Assembly (NCBI GenBank): GCA_934565775.1
Contig: CAKTIN010000043.1
Span: 1 to 16,257 of the forward strand
DNA length: 16,257 bases
DNA from: an uncultured Oscillospiraceae bacterium
GTDB lineage: Bacteria; Bacillota; Clostridia; Oscillospirales; Oscillospiraceae
Direction of reading: 5' to 3'
The first letter of the stretch is position 1. Every line of letters starts with the position of its first letter. The notes beneath the pieces were generated by a model that saw nothing but the letters and a program-made list of their open reading frames with translations, searched no databases and was not told the DNA's origin. A program made the translations under genes and the position numbers. Positions 1 to 6,705 of this stretch are shown here, piece after piece.

Positions 1-1767
1 ATACACATAGCCGATCACGGAGCCCAGGCCGCCCAGAACCATGTTGTCGCTGTAGAAGTCGTTGGCGTCAATGGTGTTGTCCAGAACGGGAGAGTTCTTC
101 TTGTTGGTCAGCAGGACGATGACCAGATCGTTCTCGGGATCGATCACGGTCAGGGTGCCGGTCCAGCCCTGATGGCCGATGGTGCTGCCGGAGGCATGGG
201 TGGTGAAGTAGCCATACCGGCCGATCTCGGCCTGCCGCCACCAGCCCAGGCCCCAGGTGGGGTAAGCCAGGCTCTTGGCCTTGGTGAATTCGTCGATGGT
301 GTTCTTGGAGAAGAAGCGGTGCTCGCCATAGCCGCCGGTGAGCATCACGCTGGCCAGCTTGGCCAGATCCTCGGCGTTGGAGAACATACCGGCGTGGCCG
401 GAGATACCGCCCATGGCATAATAGGCCTTCTCATCGTGGACCTCGCCCTGCACGGTCGCGGTACGCACGTTCTTGAAGGAGATGATGCCGTCCCGGGTGT
501 TGCCCTGGAGCTCGGTGGCCGCACAGTCGTTCTTCGTGAAGCCGTTCTCCAGAGGATTGTAGGTCACGTGGGTCAAGCCCATGGGATCCCAGAAGGTCTC
601 CTTCAGGAAAGCGTCCAGGCGCTGGCCGGTGATCTGCTCGATGATGAAGCACAGCAGCATGTAGTCCACATCGGAGTACACGGTCTTGGTGCCGGGCTCA
701 TAGGTCAGGGGAGAGGCCAGAACCATGGTCCGGGTGGTGTCCCGGTCCTGGGAGAACAGGGGGTTCGCAACACCCTGCGCCGGCTTCTGGGTCACCTGGT
801 TAAACTGATCGTTGTGATACTGGGGATCGGGATCAAAGCCGGCCTGGTGCATGAGAATATCCCGCACAGTGAGCTCGGCCTTCCAGGCCAGAATCTGAGC
901 CTTCTGCTCCTCCGTGGTGTTGGCCTTGAAGATCGTCTTGCCTTCCTGGGCAAATTCCGGGAAGAAGGAGGTGATCTTCGCGTCCAGGTCAACCTTGCCC
1001 TGATCGTACAGGTACTGCAGAGCGTAGTTCACGGAGTACATCTTGGTGTTGGAGGCCAGGTCGTACAGGGTGTCCGTGGTCACGGGGACGTAGTCCTCGC
1101 TGCCGGGGAGGATCCGGGTGCCGTCGGCGTGATAGCCGTTGGCAGCGCCCCAGGCCTCATTGACCACCAGGCGGCCTTCCTTGATGACGGCCAGCTGCGC
1201 GCCGCTGAAGCCGTACTTAGTTTCGGCGCTGATGTAGTCCCCGACCAGATCCATGATGTCCTGGTCCATACCCACATCCGCCAGGCTGCCGCTGATGACG
1301 GTGGGATAGGGGATGGAGACGGTCACGGCCTCAGCCAGAGCGGCGGGGGCGATGTTGGTCACCTGAATGGTGTTGGTGCCGTCCAGCGTGATGTCGGAGA
1401 TGTCCACGCGGTAAGTGCCGCCGGCGGGCATGGCGCCGGTGTCCATTTCCACGTTGTTCACGAACATCCGGAAGGACTCCACGCCGGAGGCGACGGTGAC
1501 GTACAGCTCTCCCTGACCGGAGAAGGTCGTGAAGCTGTACAGACTGTTCATGGCCAGGGTGTCATCCACATAGCCGTCCCAGTCGGGGAAGGAGACGACA
1601 TCCTGCCAACCCTGCTCGGGCAGGCTGGCCGGGGTAATGCCGCCGTGAAGATAGGCGCTTGCCGCGCCGGTGGTCTGACCGACCGCTGCCGCAGGGCCGA
1701 TTGCAGCAAATAGCATTACTGCGGCCAGGGCAAAGCCGATCACTCTGCGAAGTTTCGTTTTTAACAT
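1..1767 (-). CDS. Exported beta-lactamase-family serine hydrolase (AmiE/PBP4*-like), 3' end cut by window edge
   Basis: An open frame of 589 codons runs from ATG at 1767 to the window edge without a stop, so the C-terminus is missing. A signal peptide is visible: basic MLKTKLRR, a hydrophobic stretch and an AAA cleavage site near residue 28. Residues about 35-165 look like a beta-rich jelly-roll domain. The rest is the class C beta-lactamase/penicillin-binding fold: S239-N-T-K242 (SxxK nucleophile), Y364-S-D366 (YxN/YxD element) and H532-Q-G534 (KTG-box equivalent). The RBS AAGGGAG precedes the ATG. In Bacillus subtilis the murQ-murR-murP cluster contains AmiE (YbbE), a protein of this fold that removes peptide from MurNAc. 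Proximity to murR/murQ here suggests a similar exported muropeptide amidase. An esterase or DD-peptidase is also possible. The fold is secure; the substrate is inferred. Confidence 0.85.
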   Translation of the reverse strand, partial: MLKTKLRRVIGFALAAVMLFAAIGPAAAVGQTTGAASAYLHGGITPASLPEQGWQDVVSFPDWDGYVDDTLAMNSLYSFTTFSGQGELYVTVASGVESFRMFVNNVEMDTGAMPAGGTYRVDISDITLDGTNTIQVTNIAPAALAEAVTVSIPYPTVISGSLADVGMDQDIMDLVGDYISAETKYGFSGAQLAVIKEGRLVVNEAWGAANGYHADGTRILPGSEDYVPVTTDTLYDLASNTKMYSVNYALQYLYDQGKVDLDAKITSFFPEFAQEGKTIFKANTTEEQKAQILAWKAELTVRDILMHQAGFDPDPQYHNDQFNQVTQKPAQGVANPLFSQDRDTTRTMVLASPLTYEPGTKTVYSDVDYMLLCFIIEQITGQRLDAFLKETFWDPMGLTHVTYNPLENGFTKNDCAATELQGNTRDGIISFKNVRTATVQGEVHDEKAYYAMGGISGHAGMFSNAEDLAKLASVMLTGGYGEHRFFSKNTIDEFTKAKSLAYPTWGLGWWRQAEIGRYGYFTTHASGSTIGHQGWTGTLTVIDPENDLVIVLLTNKKNSPVLDNTIDANDFYSDNMVLGGLGSVIGYVY

Positions 1768-1822
1768 CGAAAAGCTCCCTTCTTGTGTTGTTTTCGCGGT
1801 GGCCCGCGGACTTCTACTTGGA

Positions 1823-1851
1823 AGTATATCAAGATGCACATTTTTCTGCAA
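1823..1851 (-). promoter_or_regulatory. Promoter of the serine hydrolase gene
   Basis: On the minus strand, TTGCAG (1851-1846) and TATACT (1828-1823) are separated by 17 bases. This predicts a transcript start near 1816 and a leader of about 50 bases before the ATG at 1767. The gene is therefore probably transcribed separately from the murR operon, which ends at the terminator just upstream. Confidence 0.6.
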
Positions 1852-1931
1852 GAGGCTGGGGAAACCTTGGTACAATATTACCACAACTTGAAATTTAATG
1901 ACCTGAAGATGAGAATTCTTTGAAACTTTTT

Positions 1932-1946
1932 TCCAAACGGTTTGGA
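1932..1946. promoter_or_regulatory. 15-bp palindrome, candidate operator
   Basis: TCCAAACGGTTTGGA is a perfect 7+1+7 palindrome. It lies between the murR terminator and the serine hydrolase promoter, about 80 bases upstream of the -35. The central AAACGGTTT fits the core of LacI/CcpA-type operators (AANCGNTT), but the outer bases do not match the CcpA cre consensus. Function is inferred only. Confidence 0.35.
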
Positions 1947-1955
1947 GCAGTACAG

Positions 1956-2007
1956 AAAAAGAGCAGGGCGGCAGATTTCCAATATCTGGAAATCTGCCGC
2001 CCTGCTC
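1956..2007 (-). terminator. Rho-independent terminator of the crr-ptsH-ptsI-murR operon
   Basis: Perfect 20-bp arms (1961-1980 and 1988-2007) enclose a 7-base loop. On the minus strand the stem is followed by a run of five T (1960-1956). It begins 14 bases after the murR stop codon and separates this operon from the serine hydrolase promoter. Confidence 0.93.
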
Positions 2008-2020
2008 CGGTGCTTGCCGG

Positions 2021-2866
2021 TTAAGGCGTAGGCTTCTTGATGTGGGTCTTGGAGAGCTGCTCCAGGCAGCGCTCATATTCGCTGTTGGCAAAGGCTGTGT
2101 ACAGAATGTCGATGATATTCAGCTGAGAGATCCGGGAGGACATGGCGCCGCTGCGGAAGATGGATTCGTTGGCGGTGGTATAGAGCTTGTAGTTCGCCAG
2201 CTCCGCCACCGGGGAGTTCACGCAACGGGTAATGGCAATAATGGGGGTGTGGTTCTCCTGCATGGCCTTCATGCACTCGATGACCTCCACGGTGTTGCCG
2301 GAGTAGGAGATGACAATCCCCAGATCCTGGGCGCAGGTGTTCCGGGCCTGAAGAAGCTGGGAGTGCCAGTCCTCGTTGATGACGCAGGGCTTGTTCAGCC
2401 GGAGAAATTTCAGATAGGCGTCCTTCGCCGCACACAGCGACGCGCCCATGCCGAACAGCAGCACCATGCGGCAGTTGCGGATCAGCTCCACGCACTTGCC
2501 CAGAGTCTCGGTGTCCAGCAGGTTTTTCGTGTCCTCCAGGGACATGATATTCTTGTAGGTGATTTTTTCGACAATATCCTCCAGACTGTCGGAGCGGGTG
2601 ATCTCCTTCTGGGCGCTCTCCTCGTTCTGCCGCCGGATGGCCATTTCGTAGGTGACGGCCTTTCGGAACTCCTTGAAGCCCTCAAAGCCCACCCGGTGGC
2701 ACATCCGGATGATGGTGGAGGGAGAGGAGAAGGTCCGCTTGGCGAGCTCATGAATGCTCAGGTCGATCACGTCCTCCGGATGCTGAAGGAGGTAGTCCGC
2801 AATTTCCCGCTCGGTGGGGCTGATCGTGCTCCGGGACTCCCGGATTCGCAGCAGCGCGCTTTTCAT
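2021..2866 (-). CDS. murR: RpiR-family transcriptional regulator, MurR-like
   Basis: This 281-residue protein has the RpiR layout. An N-terminal helix-turn-helix domain (about 1-77, including the recognition segment around SSPSTIIRMCHRVGF) is followed by a C-terminal SIS sugar-phosphate-binding domain (about 107-260). The SIS signatures G139-M-G-A and S188-Y-S-G-N-T are visible. MurR proteins bind MurNAc-6-phosphate through the SIS domain and control murQ/murP genes. It is the last gene of the crr-ptsH-ptsI operon: only 13 bases, with an AGGTGG ribosome site, separate it from the ptsI stop. The divergent murQ-murP-mupG operon is the obvious target, and autoregulation is likely. The family is certain; the ligand is inferred from neighbours. 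Confidence 0.9.
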   Translation of the reverse strand: MKSALLRIRESRSTISPTEREIADYLLQHPEDVIDLSIHELAKRTFSSPSTIIRMCHRVGFEGFKEFRKAVTYEMAIRRQNEESAQKEITRSDSLEDIVEKITYKNIMSLEDTKNLLDTETLGKCVELIRNCRMVLLFGMGASLCAAKDAYLKFLRLNKPCVINEDWHSQLLQARNTCAQDLGIVISYSGNTVEVIECMKAMQENHTPIIAITRCVNSPVAELANYKLYTTANESIFRSGAMSSRISQLNIIDILYTAFANSEYERCLEQLSKTHIKKPTP

Positions 2867-2879
2867 GGCTCCACCTGCC

Positions 2880-4514
2880 TTACGGGACCTGCCGCTCCAG
2901 CAGACGGCGCTTGACCGGCAGAATTTTGCCGGGGACCATGGACAGCTCGTCTACACCCAGCTCCGCGAAGAAGCCGGAGAGGGTCTCGTCCGCCGCAAGC
3001 TCGCCGCAGATGCCGACCCAGATTCCGGCCCGGTGCCCCTCCTCCACGGTCCGGCGGATCAGCCGGAGGACGGCGGGGTGATGGGGATCGCAGAACGGAC
3101 CGATGGCGGGATTCTGCCGGTCCGCCGCCAGGGTGTACTGGGTCAGGTCGTTGGTGCCGATGCTGAAGAAATCCACCTCCGGGGCAAACTGATCCGCAAG
3201 GACCGCCGCCGCAGGGGTTTCGATCATCATGCCCAGGGGAACCTCTCGGAAGGCCACGCCCTCGGCGGCCAGCTCCTGGCGGACCTGGGCGCAGAGCGCC
3301 TTGATCTGCTGAATCTCCCCCAGAGAGGCAATCATGGGGAACATGACGGACAGATTGCCGAAGGCGGAGGCCCGGTACAGAGCCCGGAGCTGGGTGCGGA
3401 ATACCTCCGGCCGGGTCAGGCAAATGCGGATGGCCCGCAGGCCCATGGCGGGGTTCTCCTCCTTGGGCAGGTCGAAGTAAGACGCCTGCTTGTCCGCCCC
3501 GATATCCAAGGTGCGCACCACCACGGGGCGCTGGCCCATGGCTTCAAGAACCTGCCGGTAGGCCTGGAACTGCTCTTCCTCCGAGGGGAAGTCCTCCCGG
3601 CCCAGATAGAGGAACTCGCTGCGGAACAGGCCAATGCCGTCGGCGTCCGCCTGGCTCACCGCCTCCAAATCCTTGGGAGAGCCGATGTTGGCGCACAGAA
3701 GGATCCTGCGGCCGTCGGCGCCGGTGGCGGGAACGCCCCGGTACTGCTCCGCCAGACGGCGGTTCTCTTCCCACTGGGCCCGGCGCTGCTGCAATTGCGC
3801 CAGCGTCTGACCGGCAGGGTCCAGATAGACCTCGCCCGTGCCGCCGTCTACCCAGGCGGTCCTGCCCGCCTGGTCCGGCCGAAGCTGGCTGCCCAGAGCC
3901 ACAACGGCGGGGATGCCCATGGTCCGGGCAAAGATTGCCGTGTGGGAATTTCCCGTGCCCTGGGCCGTGATAAAGGCGCGGACCCGGCTCCGGTCCAGCC
4001 GTGCAGTCTCGCTGGGGGCCAGGTCATCCGCAGCCAGGATCACCGGCTCGCCCTCTGCGGGCAGCGCGTCCTCCCCCCGGCCCAGCAGCAGCCGGACCAC
4101 CCGGCGGGAGATGTCCCGGACGTCCGCCGCCCGGGCCTGCCTATCCGCGTCGTCCATGGCGGCAAACATCAGGGCCAGATCCTCCCCGGTCTGCCAGACG
4201 GCATAAGCCGCGTTCCAGTGCTCCTCGGTGATGTGCTGGGTCACGCCGTCCACATAGTCCGGATCGTCCAGCATCATCTGGTGGATCTGGAAGAGCAGCG
4301 CCTGCTCCTGGCCCAGGGTGGCGGCGGCCTCCGCCTCCAGCCGACCCAGGGCCTCAACGGCCTGGGACTTGGCCTGCTGGAACCGCGTCAGCTCCGCAGC
4401 CGGATCGGTGACCTTGTTATGGGGAATCTCATCCTCCCGGCGGAGGAAGAAGAGGGGGCCGGAGGTCACACCGCCGGAAACACCGTTCCCCCGGAGAAGC
4501 TCCATTGTCTCCAT
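2880..4514 (-). CDS. ptsI: Phosphoenolpyruvate-protein phosphotransferase (PTS Enzyme I)
   Basis: Enzyme I takes phosphate from PEP onto a histidine and passes it to HPr in the cytoplasm. With ATG at 4514 the protein has 544 residues, slightly short of the usual 570 or so. The N-terminal HPr-binding and phosphohistidine domain contains GNSH191TAIFART, with H191 as the active-site histidine. The PEP-binding barrel shows LFRSEFLYL, EENPAMGLRAIR, FSIGTNDLTQY and, near the C-terminus, the conserved cysteine in GICGELAAD. The start at 4514 is preferred over ATG 4505 because GAGG lies about five bases upstream. The gene begins 7 bases after the ptsH stop and is followed 13 bases later by murR. The usual GGxTSH is GTGNSH here, a variant I recall from clostridial EIs. 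Confidence 0.96.
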   Translation of the reverse strand: METMELLRGNGVSGGVTSGPLFFLRREDEIPHNKVTDPAAELTRFQQAKSQAVEALGRLEAEAAATLGQEQALLFQIHQMMLDDPDYVDGVTQHITEEHWNAAYAVWQTGEDLALMFAAMDDADRQARAADVRDISRRVVRLLLGRGEDALPAEGEPVILAADDLAPSETARLDRSRVRAFITAQGTGNSHTAIFARTMGIPAVVALGSQLRPDQAGRTAWVDGGTGEVYLDPAGQTLAQLQQRRAQWEENRRLAEQYRGVPATGADGRRILLCANIGSPKDLEAVSQADADGIGLFRSEFLYLGREDFPSEEEQFQAYRQVLEAMGQRPVVVRTLDIGADKQASYFDLPKEENPAMGLRAIRICLTRPEVFRTQLRALYRASAFGNLSVMFPMIASLGEIQQIKALCAQVRQELAAEGVAFREVPLGMMIETPAAAVLADQFAPEVDFFSIGTNDLTQYTLAADRQNPAIGPFCDPHHPAVLRLIRRTVEEGHRAGIWVGICGELAADETLSGFFAELGVDELSMVPGKILPVKRRLLERQVP

Positions 4515-4521
4515 TGCCGCC

Positions 4522-4779
4522 TCACAGATTCTCCCGGAAGAAGGCCTCCAGGGCGGATACGGCCTGGGCCTCATCGGGACCCTCGGCGGTCAGGGTAACG
4601 GTGTCGCCCTGCTTCACGTTCAGACCCATCAGGGCGAACAGGCGCTTCAGATCGGCGGCCTTCTCTCCCTTGGTCAAGCGAATGCTGCTGGAAAAGCCCT
4701 GAGCGGCTTTCACGAGCAGCCCGGCGGGGCGGGCATGGATTCCGTTGGGGTCCTGGATGGTGTAGGTAAACTGGGTCAT
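4522..4779 (-). CDS. ptsH: Phosphocarrier protein HPr, lacking Ser46
   Basis: This 85-residue HPr carries phosphate from Enzyme I to EIIA. The active-site motif GIH15ARPAG is intact. The region that normally reads like K-S46-I-M-G-V-M-S-L is K45-R46-L-F-A-L-M-G-L. The serine phosphorylated by HPr kinase in Firmicutes is therefore arginine, and Ser52 is glycine. The catalytic role should be normal, but Ser46 phosphorylation, and with it CcpA partnering, is not possible through that residue. The ATG at 4779 follows AAAGGAG, 17 bases after the crr-like stop. The next gene, ptsI, starts 7 bases after the HPr stop, implying translational coupling. Confidence 0.96.
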   Translation of the reverse strand: MTQFTYTIQDPNGIHARPAGLLVKAAQGFSSSIRLTKGEKAADLKRLFALMGLNVKQGDTVTLTAEGPDEAQAVSALEAFFRENL

Positions 4780-4796
4780 TTTTATTGGCTCCTTTC

Positions 4797-5306
4797 TCAG
4801 CCTTCTTTTTTCTGAAGGGTCAGCAGCGCCTCGCCCGGGGCGATCTCTCCGGGGGCGGCGGTTTCCATGGTGAATTCGTCTCCGTTGCAGACGATGACCG
4901 GGGTGGTCAGGTCAAAGCCCAGGGCCAGAAGGGCCTCCCGGTCAAACTCCAGCAGGAGTTGGCCTTTCTTGACCAGATCCCCTTCCTTGCAATGCAGGGT
5001 AAAATGCTTGCCGCCCAGGGAGACGGTGTCCCGGCCCACGTGGATCAGAATTTCCACACCCAGGTTCTTGGTGGTCAGGCCCAGGGCGTGCCCGGTGTCC
5101 ATGAGGTTTTCAATCTTGCCGTCCGCCGGGGCGTAAAGCTGGCCCTCAGACGGGATGACGGCCATCCCGTCGCCCAGGACCTTGCCGGAAAATGTGGGGT
5201 CCGCAACCTCTTCCAGGGGAATGGACCGGCCGGACAGAGGGCTGCCGATCACCTCGGACGCGTCTTGCTGATGAAACAGGCGGGAAAGCCAACTCTCTTT
5301 TTTCAT
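4797..5306 (-). CDS. crr: PTS sugar transporter subunit IIA, glucose family (EIIA-Glc/Crr-like)
   Basis: This 169-residue EIIA-Glc-fold protein accepts phosphate from HPr and gives it to an EIIB domain. Both conserved histidines are visible: TGH73ALGL (accessory) and ILIH89VGRDTV (phosphorylated), matching H75 and H90 of Escherichia coli EIIA-Glc. The core begins near residue 20 with SPLSGRSIPLEEVADPTFS. The frame stays open upstream to 5567, but ATG 5306 has a good AAGGAGTG site and the EIIA homology begins just after it. It is the first gene of the crr-ptsH-ptsI-murR operon. The divergent EIIBC permease has no IIA domain of its own. E. coli MurP has the same layout and depends on Crr, so this is its likely phosphate donor. 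Confidence 0.94.
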   Translation of the reverse strand: MKKESWLSRLFHQQDASEVIGSPLSGRSIPLEEVADPTFSGKVLGDGMAVIPSEGQLYAPADGKIENLMDTGHALGLTTKNLGVEILIHVGRDTVSLGGKHFTLHCKEGDLVKKGQLLLEFDREALLALGFDLTTPVIVCNGDEFTMETAAPGEIAPGEALLTLQKKEG

Positions 5307-5332
5307 TGCTGCGTTCACTCCTTTTATTCGTG

Positions 5333-5348
5333 GGAGCCGGGGGGCTCC
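5333..5348 (-). promoter_or_regulatory. GC-rich hairpin in the crr leader
   Basis: GGAGCC and GGCTCC (5333-5338 and 5343-5348) form a 6-bp stem around a four-base loop. It lies between the predicted crr operon start (near 5372) and the ribosome site. It could stabilise the leader or tune translation. No known riboswitch class is recognisable. Confidence 0.3.
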
Positions 5349-5378
5349 GGCGGCGGCTGCCGCTGTACTAATAAATTC

Positions 5379-5407
5379 AGTATAGCAACCGAAGTTTCGC
5401 CTGTCAA
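5379..5407 (-). promoter_or_regulatory. Promoter of the crr-ptsH-ptsI-murR operon
   Basis: On the minus strand, consensus TTGACA (5407-5402) and TATACT (5384-5379) are separated by 17 bases. The -10 is preceded by TGC, giving an extended -10 (TGCTATACT). The predicted start is near 5372, about 65 bases before the crr ATG. This close to consensus, it would need a repressor to be silent. Confidence 0.8.
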
Positions 5408-5422
5408 GACAATTAGGGAAAC

Positions 5423-5437
5423 AAAATTTGAAATTTT
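5423..5437. promoter_or_regulatory. AT-rich 15-bp palindrome, candidate MurR operator
   Basis: AAAATTTGAAATTTT is a perfect 7+1+7 palindrome located 15 bases upstream of the -35 of the crr promoter. RpiR-family proteins bind as dimers to such inverted repeats. Assigning it to MurR rests only on position between the two divergent mur operons. Confidence 0.4.
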
Positions 5438-5457
5438 TGGGCAATTGGCACAGGGAA

Positions 5458-5483
5458 ATGAAACGAACGGAATTCGGTTTCAT
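5458..5483. promoter_or_regulatory. 26-bp interrupted palindrome, candidate MurR operator
   Basis: ATGAAAC (5458-5464) and GTTTCAT (5477-5483) are perfect inverted arms around a 12-base spacer. The site lies about midway between the crr promoter and the murQ promoter at 5552. A dimeric or tetrameric regulator bound here could affect both. No direct evidence of binding exists in the sequence. Confidence 0.45.
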
Positions 5484-5551
5484 CATTTTGCACGAATAAG
5501 GGGAATATCTTCCAATATACGAAACTTTGTGCCGCAATCGGTGCTGGGATA

Positions 5552-5580
5552 TTGACATAAAGTGCAAGATTGGTTAGGAT
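5552..5580 (+). promoter_or_regulatory. Promoter of the murQ-murP-mupG-HAD operon
   Basis: TTGACA (5552-5557) and TAGGAT (5575-5580) are spaced by 17 bases. The predicted start is near 5587, giving a leader of about 70 bases with a short GGCAG/CTGCC complementarity before the AAGGAGG ribosome site at 5643-5649. Confidence 0.7.
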
Positions 5581-5655
5581 GAATATGCAAGGCAGCACTT
5601 GCTCCGTAGGCTGCGGTGGTCGGACGGTCCTGCCAACCCTGTAAGGAGGCTGTCT

Positions 5656-6552
5656 ATGAAACTGAACCTGGACAAAATGACAACGGAAACCAGAAACCCT
5701 GCCACCATGAACCTGGACCAGATGACGCCCCTGGAGATCGTTACGGCGATGAACCGGGAGGACGCCAAGGTGCCCGAGGCGATCCGGCCTCAGCTGCCGA
5801 AGATCGCGGAGGCGGTCCAATGGGCGATCGATGCGCTGAATGACGGCGGCAGAGTCTTTTATATGGGCGCCGGCACCAGCGGCCGCCTGGGTGTACTGGA
5901 CGCGGCGGAGTGCCCGCCTACCTTCGGTGTTTCGCCGGACCTGATTGTCGGCCTGATCGCCGGAGGCGAGACCGCTTTTCTGAAGGCGGTGGAGGGCGCG
6001 GAGGACAGCCGGGAGCTGGGCGCCGCGGACTTGAAGGACCATGGGCTGAAGGCCTGTGACCTGGTGATCGGCATTGCCGCCAGCGGGCGGACGCCCTATG
6101 TGCTGGGTGGCCTGGATTATGCCAAGCAGACCGGCTGCCGGACGGTTGCCATCTCCTGCAACGCGGGGGCGGCCATCAGCGCGGCGGCAGACCTGGCCAT
6201 TGAAGTGGTGCCCGGGCCCGAGGTCCTCACCGGCTCGACCCGTCTGAAGGCGGGCACGGCCCAGAAGCTGATTTTGAACATGATCTCCACGGCGACCATG
6301 GTGGGTGTTGGCAAGGCCTATCAGAACCTGATGGTGGACGTCATGCAGACCAATGAGAAGCTCCATGTGCGGGGCGAAAACATCGTCATGGAGGCCACCG
6401 GCGTGGACCGGCAAACCGCCCGGGCCACCATTGACGCCGCAGGCGGCAGCGTTAAGACCGCCATTACCATGATTCTGGCAGACTGCGACTGCCAGGAGGC
6501 GACCCGCCGCCTGGAAAAGGCGAAGGGCCACGTCCGTCAGGCTATCGTCTGA
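5656..6552 (+). CDS. murQ: N-acetylmuramic acid 6-phosphate etherase
   Basis: MurQ cleaves the lactyl ether of MurNAc-6-phosphate in the cytoplasm, giving GlcNAc-6-phosphate and D-lactate. The 298-residue length matches the family (about 300). The SIS-domain signature GAGTSGRLGVLDAAECPPTF (71-90) is intact. E85 and D117 correspond to the catalytic E83 and D115 of the E. coli enzyme. IAASGRTPYV (second sugar-phosphate segment) and TNEKLHVRG near the C-terminus are also typical. The start at 5656 follows AAGGAGG by 6 bases; the open frame extends upstream to 5599 but without a ribosome site or homology. It is the first gene of the plus-strand operon, divergent from the PTS/murR operon. Confidence 0.97.
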   Translation: MKLNLDKMTTETRNPATMNLDQMTPLEIVTAMNREDAKVPEAIRPQLPKIAEAVQWAIDALNDGGRVFYMGAGTSGRLGVLDAAECPPTFGVSPDLIVGLIAGGETAFLKAVEGAEDSRELGAADLKDHGLKACDLVIGIAASGRTPYVLGGLDYAKQTGCRTVAISCNAGAAISAAADLAIEVVPGPEVLTGSTRLKAGTAQKLILNMISTATMVGVGKAYQNLMVDVMQTNEKLHVRGENIVMEATGVDRQTARATIDAAGGSVKTAITMILADCDCQEATRRLEKAKGHVRQAIV

Positions 6553-6705
6553 CGCATGGGCAGGCCGGTGGATCCGGTGGGGCTGCACCGGAATTGGTTG
6601 CCCCGGCTTGTCTCCCATTGTACAAAGGCGGCTCACGGCTGCTTTTGCTGCTCCGCCCTGCGGAGCGCTTCCGTTTCCACATTAAATAAAGGAGAGGTGC
6701 AAAGA
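6553..6705 (+). other. Structured gap between murQ and murP
   Basis: These 153 bases hold no gene. They contain a perfect 7-bp hairpin, GCTCCGC/GCGGAGC (6650-6656 and 6660-6666, 3-base loop). A longer imperfect pairing lies just after the murQ stop, between the segment near 6557-6568 and the one near 6604-6618. Neither is followed by a T run, so they are more likely mRNA-stabilising or partial attenuation structures than terminators. No convincing promoter was seen. The murP ribosome site GGAGAGG lies at 6691-6697. Confidence 0.4.

Noticed and set aside
172..1713. 513-codon open frame on the plus strand
   Set aside because: It is the mirror of the serine hydrolase, with Gly/Val/His-rich, low-complexity translation and no recognisable domain. 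The minus frame has signal peptide, SxxK and HxG motifs.
2814..4598. 594-codon plus-strand frame opposite ptsI
   Set aside because: It is the mirror of Enzyme I; the minus frame has all Enzyme I motifs and the plus one none.
5307..5567. N-terminal extension of EIIA up to 5567
   Set aside because: It would include the promoter and both palindromes, has no EIIA homology, and the internal ATG 5306 has a good ribosome site.
5307..5655. CcpA cre site in the divergent mur promoter region
   Set aside because: No segment matches the cre core with acceptable flanks; the palindromes present have a different centre.
5413..6636. 407-codon minus-strand frame opposite murQ
   Set aside because: It is a shadow of murQ that would also run through the divergent control region.
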